Source: Adlercreutzia muris
GTDB taxonomy: Bacteria; Actinomycetota; Coriobacteriia; Coriobacteriales; Eggerthellaceae
Direction: 5' to 3'
Assembly: GCF_008831045.1 (NCBI RefSeq)
Contig: NZ_WAJS01000014.1
Coordinates: forward strand, 1 to 64,000
DNA: 64,000 bases
Part shown: positions 1-6,894 of the stretch, in pieces
How the letters are laid out: each line of letters begins with the position of its first letter
Position numbering within the stretch: position 1 is the stretch's first letter
The notes under the pieces: model-generated
What the model was told of the DNA's origin: nothing
Seen by the model: only the letters and a program-made list of their open reading frames with translations
Databases searched by the model: none
Program-made: the position numbers and the translations under genes

Positions 1-114
1 TCGCAACATGACGAAATCTACTGGTGGTTGGACACTGACGGGAGGCGACTGTGCCTGTACAGCGATTCAAGCGGCCTTTACGGTAAGCTGATCGGGATTA
101 TTAGGTTCGACTGA
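1..114 (+). CDS. Tail-fibre C-terminal module 1 (5' partial)
   Basis: The frame is open from the window edge and ends in TGA at 112-114, one base before recombination site A. Thirty-seven residues are visible, starting SQHDEIYWWLDTDG and ending IGIIRFD. The aromatic, glycine-rich ending suits a phage receptor-binding tip. Because it lies first and in the same frame phase as the later cassettes, it may be the currently expressed tip of the fibre gene to the left. Its own upstream recombination site would lie outside the window. Function is inferred from position. Confidence 0.5.
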   Translation, partial: SQHDEIYWWLDTDGRRLCLYSDSSGLYGKLIGIIRFD

Positions 115-321
115 TATTCGCTGTCCCAATTCGTGAGCGCGACATCCAAAACGAGCAGGGTCTTTGTTGATGCAAACCCAGATGCCGGTCAACCTATACA
201 GTTATTGGCCAGCAGCGATATGGGCCGACGGGCGCTCGTCGTTGACGAGTCGGCCCATGCGCTGCTGTTGTTCAACGTCGATGCCAAGAAGACCATTTGC
301 CGATGGAGCGCCAGTAGTTAG
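115..321 (+). CDS. Silent tail-fibre C-terminal cassette (module 2)
   Basis: An open frame runs from site A (read as Y-S-L-S-Q-F) to TAG at 319-321, giving 68 residues. It has no start codon of its own with a ribosome-binding site, which is expected of a cassette that becomes coding only when joined in frame to the constant part of a tail fibre. The body (VSATSKTSRVFVDANPDAG onward) looks beta-rich and ends KKTICRWSASS. It shares with modules 3-5 only the site-encoded S-L-S and the codon phase. I do not recognise its fold; receptor binding is inferred from context. Confidence 0.6.
   Translation, partial: YSLSQFVSATSKTSRVFVDANPDAGQPIQLLASSDMGRRALVVDESAHALLLFNVDAKKTICRWSASS
116..134 (+). repeat. 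Recombination site A of the tail-fibre shufflon
   Basis: The site reads ATTCGCTGTCCCAATTCGT and is identical over 19 bp to site B. The first 12 bp are shared with sites C and D. It is translated as S-L-S-Q-F, directly after the stop codon of the preceding module. Confidence 0.8.
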
Positions 322-322
322 G

Positions 323-514
323 CATTCGCTGTCCCAATTCGTCAAAGCGTACAACATGACTAATGCGTCATTAGTGGGATCAGACGCAAACGACAATGTT
401 TGGCTTGAGGCATTGCGCGGAGACAAGCTGCTGCAAATCTCGTTTAGAGTGACGTCAAAGGAAATCGCGTTTATCCTTGCTGGTGTCGAAATATGCAAAT
501 TCAAAGGGGTGTGA
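323..514 (+). CDS. Silent tail-fibre C-terminal cassette (module 3)
   Basis: The frame runs from site B (H-S-L-S-Q-F) to TGA at 512-514, giving 63 residues. That stop overlaps site C. No start signal is present, as for module 2. The peptide (VKAYNMTNASLVGSDANDN, then ISFRVTSKEIAFILAGVEI) is beta-rich and unlike module 2 beyond the site-encoded residues. An alternative frame that joins modules 2 and 3 upstream is a chance open frame. A receptor-binding role is inferred from the cassette layout. Confidence 0.6.
   Translation, partial: HSLSQFVKAYNMTNASLVGSDANDNVWLEALRGDKLLQISFRVTSKEIAFILAGVEICKFKGV
324..342 (+). repeat. Recombination site B of the tail-fibre shufflon
   Basis: Identical over 19 bp to site A and in the same orientation. 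It begins three bases after the stop codon of module 2 and is read H-S-L-S-Q-F in the frame of module 3. Confidence 0.8.
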
Positions 515-526
515 TTCGCTGTCCCG
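513..526 (+). repeat. Recombination site C of the tail-fibre shufflon
   Basis: Reads GATTCGCTGTCCCG, 14 bp identical to inverted site D. It shares the 12-bp core with A and B but not their AATTCGT extension. It encodes D-S-L-S-R. Confidence 0.8.
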
Positions 527-776
527 AGCTGACACGCTCGCCAGAAGCGGCTACGCGGCTGATGCAAATCTCCTGATGGCTGGCCTATGGCAGTTCAACC
601 CCTGCACGGCCAACGCACCGATTGCCGACAGCTTCGGCTTTATTTTGGTGCTGGCGAACTACACGAACATCGACGATACGTATCTGTGGCGCTACCAGCT
701 CGGCTTCAGCAAGGGGGTTTACGTGCGGTGGAAGATCAACGCGGACGGCGTGTGGTCGGCGTGGGCGAAGCTATAG
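513..776 (+). CDS. Tail-fibre tip cassette with pyocin-knob-like domain (module 4)
   Basis: From site C (D-S-L-S-R) the frame gives 87 residues to TAG at 774-776. The ending GVYVRWKINADGVWSAWAKL matches the pattern seen at the C-terminus of pyocin-knob domains of phage tail fibres (VY.R.K.N...WSAW..L). The part CTANAPIADSFGFILVLANY recurs in module 5 on the other strand, so the two are alternative versions of one domain. Its stop codon is immediately followed by the tail end of module 5: the sequence CTATAG at 771-776 supplies a TAG to each strand. An upstream ATG at 477 has no good ribosome-binding site and lies in module 3. Confidence 0.7.
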   Translation, partial: DSLSRADTLARSGYAADANLLMAGLWQFNPCTANAPIADSFGFILVLANYTNIDDTYLWRYQLGFSKGVYVRWKINADGVWSAWAKL

Positions 777-1019
777 GGCGACCCATGCCGTCCATGCGCC
801 GGCGTTGATCTTTCTCCGGATGTACACAGCTGGACTTTCCGTGTGGAACACGATCTGCCAGAACCACAGATTCGTTGCTCTCACGGTAAGGCAAAAGCCG
901 CACATTCCGGCCAAGGGAGCATTGGCTGTGTCCTGCTTTATTGCTGACGCACCAAGGGGGCAATCGTCGAGATCCCCCGCGAATGTCTTAGTGGCAAATG
1001 GTTCCCGGGACAGCGAATC
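771..1019 (-). CDS. Inverted tail-fibre tip cassette with pyocin-knob-like domain (module 5)
   Basis: On the minus strand, from site D (D-S-L-S-R), 82 residues run to TAG at 771-773. The ending AVYIRRKINAGAWTAWVAL is homologous to the end of module 4, and DTANAPLAGMCGF matches its CTANAPIADSFGF. The open frame continues upstream into the recombinase gene, but that part is an overlap with no tail-fibre character. Inverting the segment between sites C and D would put this module in the place and frame of module 4. This is the strongest single sign that the block is an active or once-active inversion system. Confidence 0.7.
   Translation of the reverse strand, partial: DSLSREPFATKTFAGDLDDCPLGASAIKQDTANAPLAGMCGFCLTVRATNLWFWQIVFHTESPAVYIRRKINAGAWTAWVAL
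1006..1019 (-). repeat. Inverted recombination site D of the tail-fibre shufflon
   Basis: On the minus strand this reads GATTCGCTGTCCCG, identical to site C and inverted relative to A, B and C. It lies two bases from the stop codon of the recombinase gene. Confidence 0.8.
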
Positions 1020-1021
1020 GC

Positions 1022-2053
1022 TTAGGCGGCCTTGGGAACCTGTTCGGGCCATGCTGGGGTCAGGATTATGCCCTTGTACATGTCATCGCAAGTTTTACCC
1101 AACAGGCGCCGAGAGACCTTGCGCTGGGCCCTCGTGGCCGCGGCTCGGGTCATCGCGTAGTAGTAGCGGTAGCAGGTCTGCACGTTGGTGTGGCCGAGCA
1201 TCGATGCCACGAGCTCGATGCCGACGCCCGACTGCGCCGCGATCGTCGCCCAGGTGTGGCGCAGATTGCGCATGGTGATCTTCGGCAGACGGTGAGTCTT
1301 TATCCACCGGGCGATGCGGTAGGAGACCTGCTGCGGCGAGTAGTCGGCGATGATCCTGCCGCGCGGGCGCCCCCGATCGACCCATATCTGATGGAGCCTG
1401 TCGAGCGCCCAGGGAGGCAGGTACAGATCCCGCTCGCTCTTGACCGTCTTCGTCGGCCACTCATGCAGCCCGTCGGACGCGAGCTGCAGCGTGGCCCGAA
1501 TCGGCACCAGTCCCGTGCGCCAGTTGATCTGCTCCCAGCGCAAGGCGTAGCTCTCCCCGGGCCTCAATCCGAGCGACGAGGATAGGATGAACGTCGCCTC
1601 GCACTCGCACCCAACCATGCCGCGGATCAGCCTCTTCAGCCGCCGGTGCGTCAGCGTCTCGCAGCGGTAGAGGGGCTGGCGGGGCAGCTCGATGCCGCGC
1701 GTGGGATCCGCCACGTAGAGCCCCCACTTGTCGATGGCCCAGCGAATGACCTGCCGGAGGCACTTGTAGGCCTTTTTTGCGCCTCCGGGGCCGCAAAGCT
1801 CCGGAAGACCGTCCACCCACTCCTGCACGGCGTCCTTTGTGATCTCCGAGATGGTCATGGCGCCCCACGCCGGCAGCACGTACAGCCTGATGCTCGACTC
1901 GTAGCCGTCCACGGTGTTGGTCCTCCGGCGCCGCCGCTTCTCAGGCAGGTAGTGTTCGGTCGCTATCTGGTCAATGGTCATCTGCAGAGTGCTCACTATG
2001 GCTCCGATCTCTAGATATCTCACGCCGGCGATATAGTCGGCGAAGAGAATCAT
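1022..2053 (-). CDS. Tyrosine recombinase, probable shufflon/tail-fibre recombinase
   Basis: 343 residues from ATG 2053; ATG 1981 (319 residues) is an alternative and neither has a clear Shine-Dalgarno. A basic N-terminus (KRRRRRTN near 39-46) leads into a SAM-like core-binding domain (about 48-150) and a catalytic domain (about 155-320). Visible catalytic residues are R164 in SLGLRPGE, K202/K205, R265 in MRNLRHTWAT, H288 in LGHTN and a nucleophile that is probably Y297 in TCYRYYYAM. The His that normally opens the HxxR box is Arg262 here. The gene ends two bases from site D and is convergent with the cassettes, as rci is beside the R64 plasmid shufflon. It could instead be the phage integrase, but an integrase would more usually sit at the attachment site than between tail and lysis genes. 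Confidence 0.8.
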   Translation of the reverse strand: MILFADYIAGVRYLEIGAIVSTLQMTIDQIATEHYLPEKRRRRRTNTVDGYESSIRLYVLPAWGAMTISEITKDAVQEWVDGLPELCGPGGAKKAYKCLRQVIRWAIDKWGLYVADPTRGIELPRQPLYRCETLTHRRLKRLIRGMVGCECEATFILSSSLGLRPGESYALRWEQINWRTGLVPIRATLQLASDGLHEWPTKTVKSERDLYLPPWALDRLHQIWVDRGRPRGRIIADYSPQQVSYRIARWIKTHRLPKITMRNLRHTWATIAAQSGVGIELVASMLGHTNVQTCYRYYYAMTRAAATRAQRKVSRRLLGKTCDDMYKGIILTPAWPEQVPKAA

Positions 2054-2071
2054 GCCAGAGGAAGGACCCGT

Positions 2072-2560
2072 ATGGAGGAGGCAGCTGTACATACGGCCGA
2101 CGGCCTTGCTGCGGAGCCCATGCTGCTGGCCGTGGTGACGATCGCCGTGGCCCTCATCGTCGCGGCCGTGCTCATAGCCAAGGAGATGAGATCGGGCAAG
2201 GAGAAGCAACTTGAGTTCGAGGCGCGGAGCAGCGAGGCCCAGCTGAACCTGCAACGAGAGGTCGAATCGAAGAGACTCGATCTTGAGGAGAAGCGCGAGC
2301 AGAGGAAGATCGAGGAGCAGCAGCACCGCGCCCAGACCGATGCCGAGATGATGGCGCTGCAGCGTCAGACGATCGAGGCGTCGAACCGGTCCACCGCTGC
2401 CATCGAGGCCATGAGCCGTCTCATGGAAACAAACAATGCCCGGCTCGAAATATCCCAGGAGGGTTCGCGCGTGCTGGGACGGCAGATGCAGGACGTGCAC
2501 GCGACGGTGCACACGATCGACAACAACGTCCAGGAGATAGCGGATGCGCTCTTCAAGTGA
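2072..2560 (+). CDS. Phage membrane-anchored coiled-coil protein
   Basis: 162 residues, start ATG 2072 preceded by GAGGAAGG. Residues about 18-38 (PMLLAVVTIAVALIVAAVLI) form one membrane segment. Residues about 42-90 are highly charged with a Glu/Arg/Gln heptad-like pattern typical of a long coiled coil (EVESKRLDLEEKREQRKIEE). A second helical part follows to the C-terminus. It sits between the tail/recombinase block and the holin, reading in the direction of the lysis genes. A spanin-like, holin-accessory or superinfection role is possible; I do not recognise the family. Confidence 0.65.
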   Translation: MEEAAVHTADGLAAEPMLLAVVTIAVALIVAAVLIAKEMRSGKEKQLEFEARSSEAQLNLQREVESKRLDLEEKREQRKIEEQQHRAQTDAEMMALQRQTIEASNRSTAAIEAMSRLMETNNARLEISQEGSRVLGRQMQDVHATVHTIDNNVQEIADALFK

Positions 2561-2573
2561 AAGGAGATCAGCA

Positions 2574-2840
2574 ATGGAAGAGACGAATGACGCCGAGCCG
2601 ATGGTAGAGCAGGAGAAGGTTGATGAGGAGCGCCTTTTCGGCATCCTGCGCCTTGTGTTCCCGCTCGTGCTCATCGTTCTCGTCGCCCTCATCGCGACGG
2701 GCGTAGTTGACGCCGACAGACTCGCGGCAGCGGTGACGTCGGTACTCGCCATCATCGGCCTGGTGGTCGCGTGGTGGAAGGACAACAACATGACGCTCAT
2801 GGCCATCATCCGCCATGCCGTCTGGAAAGAGGAGAAGTAG
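2574..2840 (+). CDS. SPP1-type phage holin
   Basis: 88 residues from ATG 2574, preceded by AAAGGAGATCAGCA; an ATG 30 bases earlier lacks such a site. Two hydrophobic segments are seen (about 21-42, LRLVFPLVLIVLVALIATGV, and about 47-65). The second ends VVAWWKDNNMT, the hallmark of the SPP1 holin family (WWKNNSFT). The C-terminus is charged (KEEK). The stop codon is one base before the endolysin start, a classical lysis cassette. The protein should form membrane lesions that release the endolysin. Confidence 0.85.
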   Translation: MEETNDAEPMVEQEKVDEERLFGILRLVFPLVLIVLVALIATGVVDADRLAAAVTSVLAIIGLVVAWWKDNNMTLMAIIRHAVWKEEK

Positions 2841-2841
2841 C

Positions 2842-3696
2842 ATGAAGATCGCAATCGCCGGCGGCCACTCGAAGAAGGCGCCCGGGGCAAGCAAGTACCT
2901 GGACGAATACCAGTGCGACCGAGCTTATGTGGCAAAGCTGATCTCGGCCCTGGCTGCGGCCGGCCACACCGTGGTCAACTGCAGCAACGAGGAGGCAAGC
3001 CAAAACGCCGAGCTGGCCGAAGAGGTACGTCTGGCCAACGCCAGCGGCGCCGACCTGTTCGTCGCGATCCACTTCAATGACGGCAGCGGCGATCCCGACA
3101 ACAAACCCACTGGTACCGAGACTTGGATTTACGAGAAGACGAAGGGCGACCTGGCGAAGAGCGTCGCGAAGAAGATGTCGGCCAACGTCGCCGGCGCCCT
3201 CGGAATCCGCGATCGCGGAGCCAAGGGCGGCAGCTTCTACGTCCTCCGCAAGACGACGATGCCGGCCGTTCTTCTCGAGGTCTGCTTCGTGGACGACAAG
3301 GAGGACGAGGCGGCATGGGACTCGACGTCCTGGGCCGATCTGACGAACGCTTTCGTGCAGGCCGTCGCGGGGAACGTCGTGTCTGCAAAGCCCCCTGCTT
3401 CGCCGAAGCCGCCTGCCAACACGTCGGGCGCATCCGGTTCGAAAGTCGACGGCAAGTTCGGCGGTACCTATCGCTGCAACGCCTCGAAGCTCAATGTGCG
3501 CGACGCGCCATCGCCGAAAGCTTCCGTCGTTGCCTCCTATACGCGGGGGCAGACCGTGGTGCTCGATGATCGCTACACTATCGCCGAGGGTTATGTTTGG
3601 GGCCAGTACACCGCTTACAGCGGAAAGAAGCGCTACGTGGCTGTTGGCAAGCACACCGGCAAACCTGAATCCGGCGACTATCTGCTGAAGGTGTAA
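2842..3696 (+). CDS. Phage endolysin: N-acetylmuramoyl-L-alanine amidase (Amidase_3) with SH3 domain
   Basis: 284 residues from ATG 2842, with GAGGAGAAG just upstream; an earlier ATG at 2815 is inside the holin gene. Residues about 1-175 form an Amidase_3 domain: IAIAGGHSKKAPGA at the start carries the zinc-binding His, then FVAIHFNDGSG with the second His, and VLLEVCFVDD with the catalytic Glu. A Pro/Ala/Ser linker (about 182-205) leads to a bacterial SH3-type wall-binding domain (about 212-284, KLNVRDAPSPKASVVASYTRG). It cleaves the lactyl-alanine amide bond of peptidoglycan during lysis. No signal peptide is seen, as expected for holin-dependent export. Confidence 0.9.
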   Translation: MKIAIAGGHSKKAPGASKYLDEYQCDRAYVAKLISALAAAGHTVVNCSNEEASQNAELAEEVRLANASGADLFVAIHFNDGSGDPDNKPTGTETWIYEKTKGDLAKSVAKKMSANVAGALGIRDRGAKGGSFYVLRKTTMPAVLLEVCFVDDKEDEAAWDSTSWADLTNAFVQAVAGNVVSAKPPASPKPPANTSGASGSKVDGKFGGTYRCNASKLNVRDAPSPKASVVASYTRGQTVVLDDRYTIAEGYVWGQYTAYSGKKRYVAVGKHTGKPESGDYLLKV

Positions 3697-3746
3697 TCGG
3701 ATCCGCAGATCTGCGAACGCAGCCCTTCTGTGCAATAATGCGAATT

Positions 3747-3785
3747 AAGCACTCCGATCTTTAGCCAGATCGGAGTGCTTTTCTA
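3747..3785 (+). terminator. Terminator after the lysis genes
   Basis: A perfect 14-bp stem (AAGCACTCCGATCT at 3747-3760 with its complement at 3767-3780), a 6-nt loop and a T-rich tail end the endolysin transcript. Confidence 0.85.
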
Positions 3786-3875
3786 TTGCGGGAAATCGTG
3801 TAACAACGTGCAATATCTTAGGGGGTTTTAGGTGGTTTTAGGGGTAAAAAGAAACATCTGTACTATAGTTTCGAC

Positions 3876-3911
3876 AAAATAAAAGCAGGTCAGAAATTGC
3901 TTCTGACCTGC
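3876..3911 (-). terminator. Terminator of tRNA-Thr
   Basis: An 11-bp perfect stem (3885-3895 with 3901-3911) is followed on the minus strand by TTTTATTTT. It lies directly 3' of the tRNA. About 100 bases between here and 3785 hold no gene and probably include the prophage-host junction. Confidence 0.75.
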
Positions 3912-3918
3912 GGTTTTG

Positions 3919-3994
3919 TGGAGCCAACGAGCGGATTCGAACCGCTGACCTACGCATTACGAGTGCGTTGCTCTACCAGCTGAGCCACGTTGGC
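3919..3994 (-). tRNA. tRNA-Thr (anticodon CGT)
   Basis: The minus strand folds as a cloverleaf with acceptor GCCAACG/CGTTGGC, D-arm GGCTCAGCTGGTAGAGC, anticodon loop CTCGTAA and T-loop TTCGAAT. The 3' CCA is encoded (3919-3921). It borders the prophage, and tRNA 3' ends are common phage attachment sites. Confidence 0.95.
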
Positions 3995-4407
3995 AAAACG
4001 CTTCTTGCGAAGCGACTGTCTAGTATAGCGAACAGGGCGCGTCTTCGCAAGCGGTCGGGCTGGATAATTTCACTGCGGCTTCTCGCCGTTCCCTATGGCG
4101 AGAAGCCATTGGGGGACGAGGTTTTCCAGGTGCGGGATTATCGGGAGGAGAGCCGGGTGCGGCGTTGCGCGGCTGGGACTGCCCGCAGAGGGGGGGCTGG
4201 ACGCGGCGCCACGTGCTCGGCGGAGGCTCCCGGGGCCGGGGCGCAGCGATATGGGGGATGCAGGGAGGCGGTAGGCGCTGCCCGCGCCCTTCGCTATACT
4301 GGTCGCCATTGGAAAAGCGGGGAGCATGGCCTGAAAACGGGCGGCCCGTTCCGTCCGGGTGCGGCACTGCGCAGTGCCGTCTCCCCTGAAGACAACGAGG
4401 TGCATCT
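3995..4407. other. Intergenic region with possible promoter for murT-gatD
   Basis: Over 400 bases without a convincing gene; small open frames here have no ribosome-binding sites. A TATACT sequence within TTCGCTATACTGG near 4294-4300, about 110 bases before the next start codon, is a plausible -10 box. Nothing else was recognised. Confidence 0.4.
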
Positions 4408-6678
4408 ATGAGCTTGAGGTTTACGCTCGCGAAGGCGACTGGTGCGGTATCTACCTGGGGGTTGCGTCACGTGGCCCATCGCCCGGCGGCGAATCTGCCG
4501 GGGAAGATCGCGCTCAAGATGGACCCGTCGCTGCTGGGCGAGTTGCGCGGGAAGTGCGCCGAGGGCTCGGTCATCACCGTGGGCACCAACGGGAAGACTT
4601 CCACGAACAACCTGCTGGCCGATGCCTTCGAAGCGGCCGGGCGCACCATCATCTGCAACCGCACCGGGGCGAATCTGGCCGCGGGCATTGCCTCGGCGTT
4701 GCTCCAGCAGCCGGCGGCTCAGTGGGGCGTCTTCGAATGCGATGAGCTGTGGCTCGCCCATGTGCTCCCGCGCCTGCGCTCGAACTACGTGCTGTTGCTG
4801 AACCTGTTCCGCGATCAGCTGGACCGCTGCGGGGAGATCGACCGCATCCAAACCTCCATCGCCAGCGCCCTGACCGCCTCGCCCGATACCGTGCTCGTGT
4901 ACAATGCCGACGACCCGCTGTGCGCCCGCATTGCGGCTGCGGTGGACAACCGCACTGTCGTCTTCGGCCTGGACGAGTCCATGGATCTGGCCCAGAACAC
5001 CGTGGCCGACGCCCAGATGTGTCAGCAGTGCGATGGCATGATCCAGTACCGCTACCGCCAATACGGCCAGCTCGGCGACTATTTCTGCGAGCGCTGCGAC
5101 TTCGCGCGGCCCGAGCTTGCCTACGCCGGTCGCGACATCAAGCTCGGCACGGACGGTGTGTCCATGGAAATCTGCGGCCCTGCAGCCTGCGAGCGGGTGC
5201 GCACGCCTCAGGCCACGCCCTATGCCGCCTACAACCTGGTGGCGGCCTACGCCCTTTGCCGCGAGGTGGGCGTCCCGACTCCGGCCTTCCAGCGGGCCGT
5301 GGATGCTTTCAACCCGCGCAACGGGCGCTTGCAGCGCTATCGTCTTGGTGGCCGCGACGTGCTGCTGAACTTGGCGAAGAACCCCACGGGCTTCAACCAG
5401 AACCTGAAGATCGTGGAGGCCGATGGTGGCCCTAAGATGGTGGCCTTCTTCATCAACGACCAGGTGGCCGACGGCCGCGACATCTCCTGGATTTGGGATA
5501 TCGACTTCGAGGAGCTGGCCGGTCAGCCCGACACCGTGGTGTTCGCTGGCGGTTCCCGGGCCCATGACCTGGCTGTGCGCCTGAAGTACGCGGGCATCGA
5601 GGCCGCGGTGATCGAATCCATCGACGATGCCTTCGACCGCCTGGGTGCCCTTACGGCAGCGGGCCAGATGCCCACCGACGCGGCGGTCTACGCCATCGCG
5701 AACTACACGGCGCTGCCCCCCGTGCACGACGCCCTCGATGCCATGGAAACAGCTGAGGGGACTCGTGCGGGAGCGGCTGGGGCTGCAAAGGCGACTGTGA
5801 GAACGGAAGAGCCCCGGGCAGTAGGCGGGGAGGAGACCGGGGCCGCGGCGGAGGCTGCCGAGGCTACCGAACCTGCCGAGGCTACCGAGGCTGCTGGGGC
5901 CGCGCCGTCCGAGCCTCCGGCCGAGGCGGCAGCCCCCGTGGTGATCGCGCACCTGCTGCCCGACCTGCTGAACCTCTACGGCGACGGGGGCAACGTGCGC
6001 ATCTTGGAACAGCGTCTGCGCTGGCGCGGCATTCCCGTGGAGGTGCGCCGGGTCGGTCATGGCGAATCGATCGATCTTTCCCAGGTCGATCTCGTGTTTT
6101 TGGGCGGCGGTCCCGACCGTGAGCAGAAGCTGGCGAGCGAGCAGCTGCTGGCCATGAAGGGGGACCTGGCCGCTTACGTGGAGGGTGACGGCCCCCTGCT
6201 GGCTATCTGCGGGGGCTACCAGATCTTGGGCCGCCAGTGGCTGTGGGGCGACGAGCTGGTGGAAGGCCTCGGCATTCTCGATATGGAAACGCGGCGTCCT
6301 GGCACCTCGGCAGACCGCCTCATCGACAACATGGTGCTGGAATCGCCCCTGGCCAGCCACCCCGTCGTGGGCTACGAGAACCATGCCGGCCGCACCTACC
6401 TGGGCGAGGGCGTCGAGGGCTTTGGCCGCGTGGTCTCGTCGTGTGGTCGCGGCAACAACGATGACGACCGGGTCGAGGGGGCCCGCTACAAGAACGTGGT
6501 GGGCACCTACTCCCACGGCCCCCTCCTCTCGAAGAACCCCGAGGTGGCCGACTGGCTGCTAGCCCGCGCCCTCGAGCGCCGCGCAACTCGCATGGAGGAG
6601 GCCGTCCCGGCGCTCGCGCCCCTCGACAACCGCGCGGAGCTCGCCGCCAACGAGGTCATGACGAAGCGCCTTTCCTAG
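4408..6678 (+). CDS. murT-gatD: Fused MurT-GatD: lipid II isoglutaminyl synthase in one chain
   Basis: 756 residues. Residues 1 to about 450 are a MurT-type Mur ligase: P-loop VGTNGKTSTNN at 58-68, a four-cysteine ribbon (CQQCDG...CERCD) typical of MurT, and the C-terminal DUF1727-like part. A low-complexity Ala/Glu/Thr linker spans about 450-508. Residues 511-756 are a GatD-type class I glutamine amidotransferase, with nucleophile C601 in ICGGYQ and H703 in TYSHG. In Staphylococcus and Streptococcus these are two proteins that together amidate the alpha-carboxyl of D-Glu in lipid II. Here both halves keep their catalytic residues in one frame, so the chain should act alone. The start is the first ATG, with weak GAGGTG upstream. 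Confidence 0.9.
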   Translation: MSLRFTLAKATGAVSTWGLRHVAHRPAANLPGKIALKMDPSLLGELRGKCAEGSVITVGTNGKTSTNNLLADAFEAAGRTIICNRTGANLAAGIASALLQQPAAQWGVFECDELWLAHVLPRLRSNYVLLLNLFRDQLDRCGEIDRIQTSIASALTASPDTVLVYNADDPLCARIAAAVDNRTVVFGLDESMDLAQNTVADAQMCQQCDGMIQYRYRQYGQLGDYFCERCDFARPELAYAGRDIKLGTDGVSMEICGPAACERVRTPQATPYAAYNLVAAYALCREVGVPTPAFQRAVDAFNPRNGRLQRYRLGGRDVLLNLAKNPTGFNQNLKIVEADGGPKMVAFFINDQVADGRDISWIWDIDFEELAGQPDTVVFAGGSRAHDLAVRLKYAGIEAAVIESIDDAFDRLGALTAAGQMPTDAAVYAIANYTALPPVHDALDAMETAEGTRAGAAGAAKATVRTEEPRAVGGEETGAAAEAAEATEPAEATEAAGAAPSEPPAEAAAPVVIAHLLPDLLNLYGDGGNVRILEQRLRWRGIPVEVRRVGHGESIDLSQVDLVFLGGGPDREQKLASEQLLAMKGDLAAYVEGDGPLLAICGGYQILGRQWLWGDELVEGLGILDMETRRPGTSADRLIDNMVLESPLASHPVVGYENHAGRTYLGEGVEGFGRVVSSCGRGNNDDDRVEGARYKNVVGTYSHGPLLSKNPEVADWLLARALERRATRMEEAVPALAPLDNRAELAANEVMTKRLS

Positions 6679-6717
6679 AGGGTCGCGCCGATCCATTTCG
6701 TACCTTCCCGCTCGTGG

Positions 6718-6744
6718 TTGGCGCGGTCAAAATGTGAATATACT
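6718..6744 (+). promoter_or_regulatory. Possible promoter of the LCP gene
   Basis: TTGGCG (6718-6723) and TATACT (6739-6744) are 15 bp apart, slightly short spacing. This makes a translational start at TTG 6718 unlikely. Confidence 0.4.
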
Positions 6745-6894
6745 GGCCGCTTCCTGTGGCTTTTCACTGCTAATGAAAGGCTCGCAGTTGCGCGGGGGGC
6801 CGCTTTTTACCAAAATGTTACCTCGATAACCAAGATGTCGAGGTCTATGGCGCCATGCCATGGCACCGGAAATACGAAAGCGAGACCGCCCCGG

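Larger units (their letters stand above)
1..3918. mobile_element. Right end of an integrated prophage (partial)
   Basis: The stretch holds tail-fibre tip modules, a tyrosine recombinase, a membrane coiled-coil protein, an SPP1-type holin and an amidase endolysin, a normal order for the late end of a siphovirus-like prophage. Housekeeping genes begin beyond the tRNA-Thr at 3919-3994, so that tRNA is the likely host boundary. The left end, the structural genes and any separate integrase lie outside the window. Use of the tRNA-Thr 3' end as attachment site is inference; no direct repeat can be tested here. Confidence 0.85.

Noticed and set aside
115-1020. Diversity-generating retroelement
   Set aside because: No reverse transcriptase and no template/variable repeat pair with A-specific differences is present. 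The modules differ wholesale between sites, as in a shufflon.
4294-6516. 740-codon minus-strand frame over murT-gatD
   Set aside because: Another shadow of a GC-rich gene. The real frame carries clear catalytic motifs and a full-length match to two known families.
6718-6894. N-terminal extension of the LCP protein to TTG 6718
   Set aside because: A promoter-like TATACT lies inside it, no ribosome-binding site precedes it, and its amino acid content is unlike the rest of the protein.
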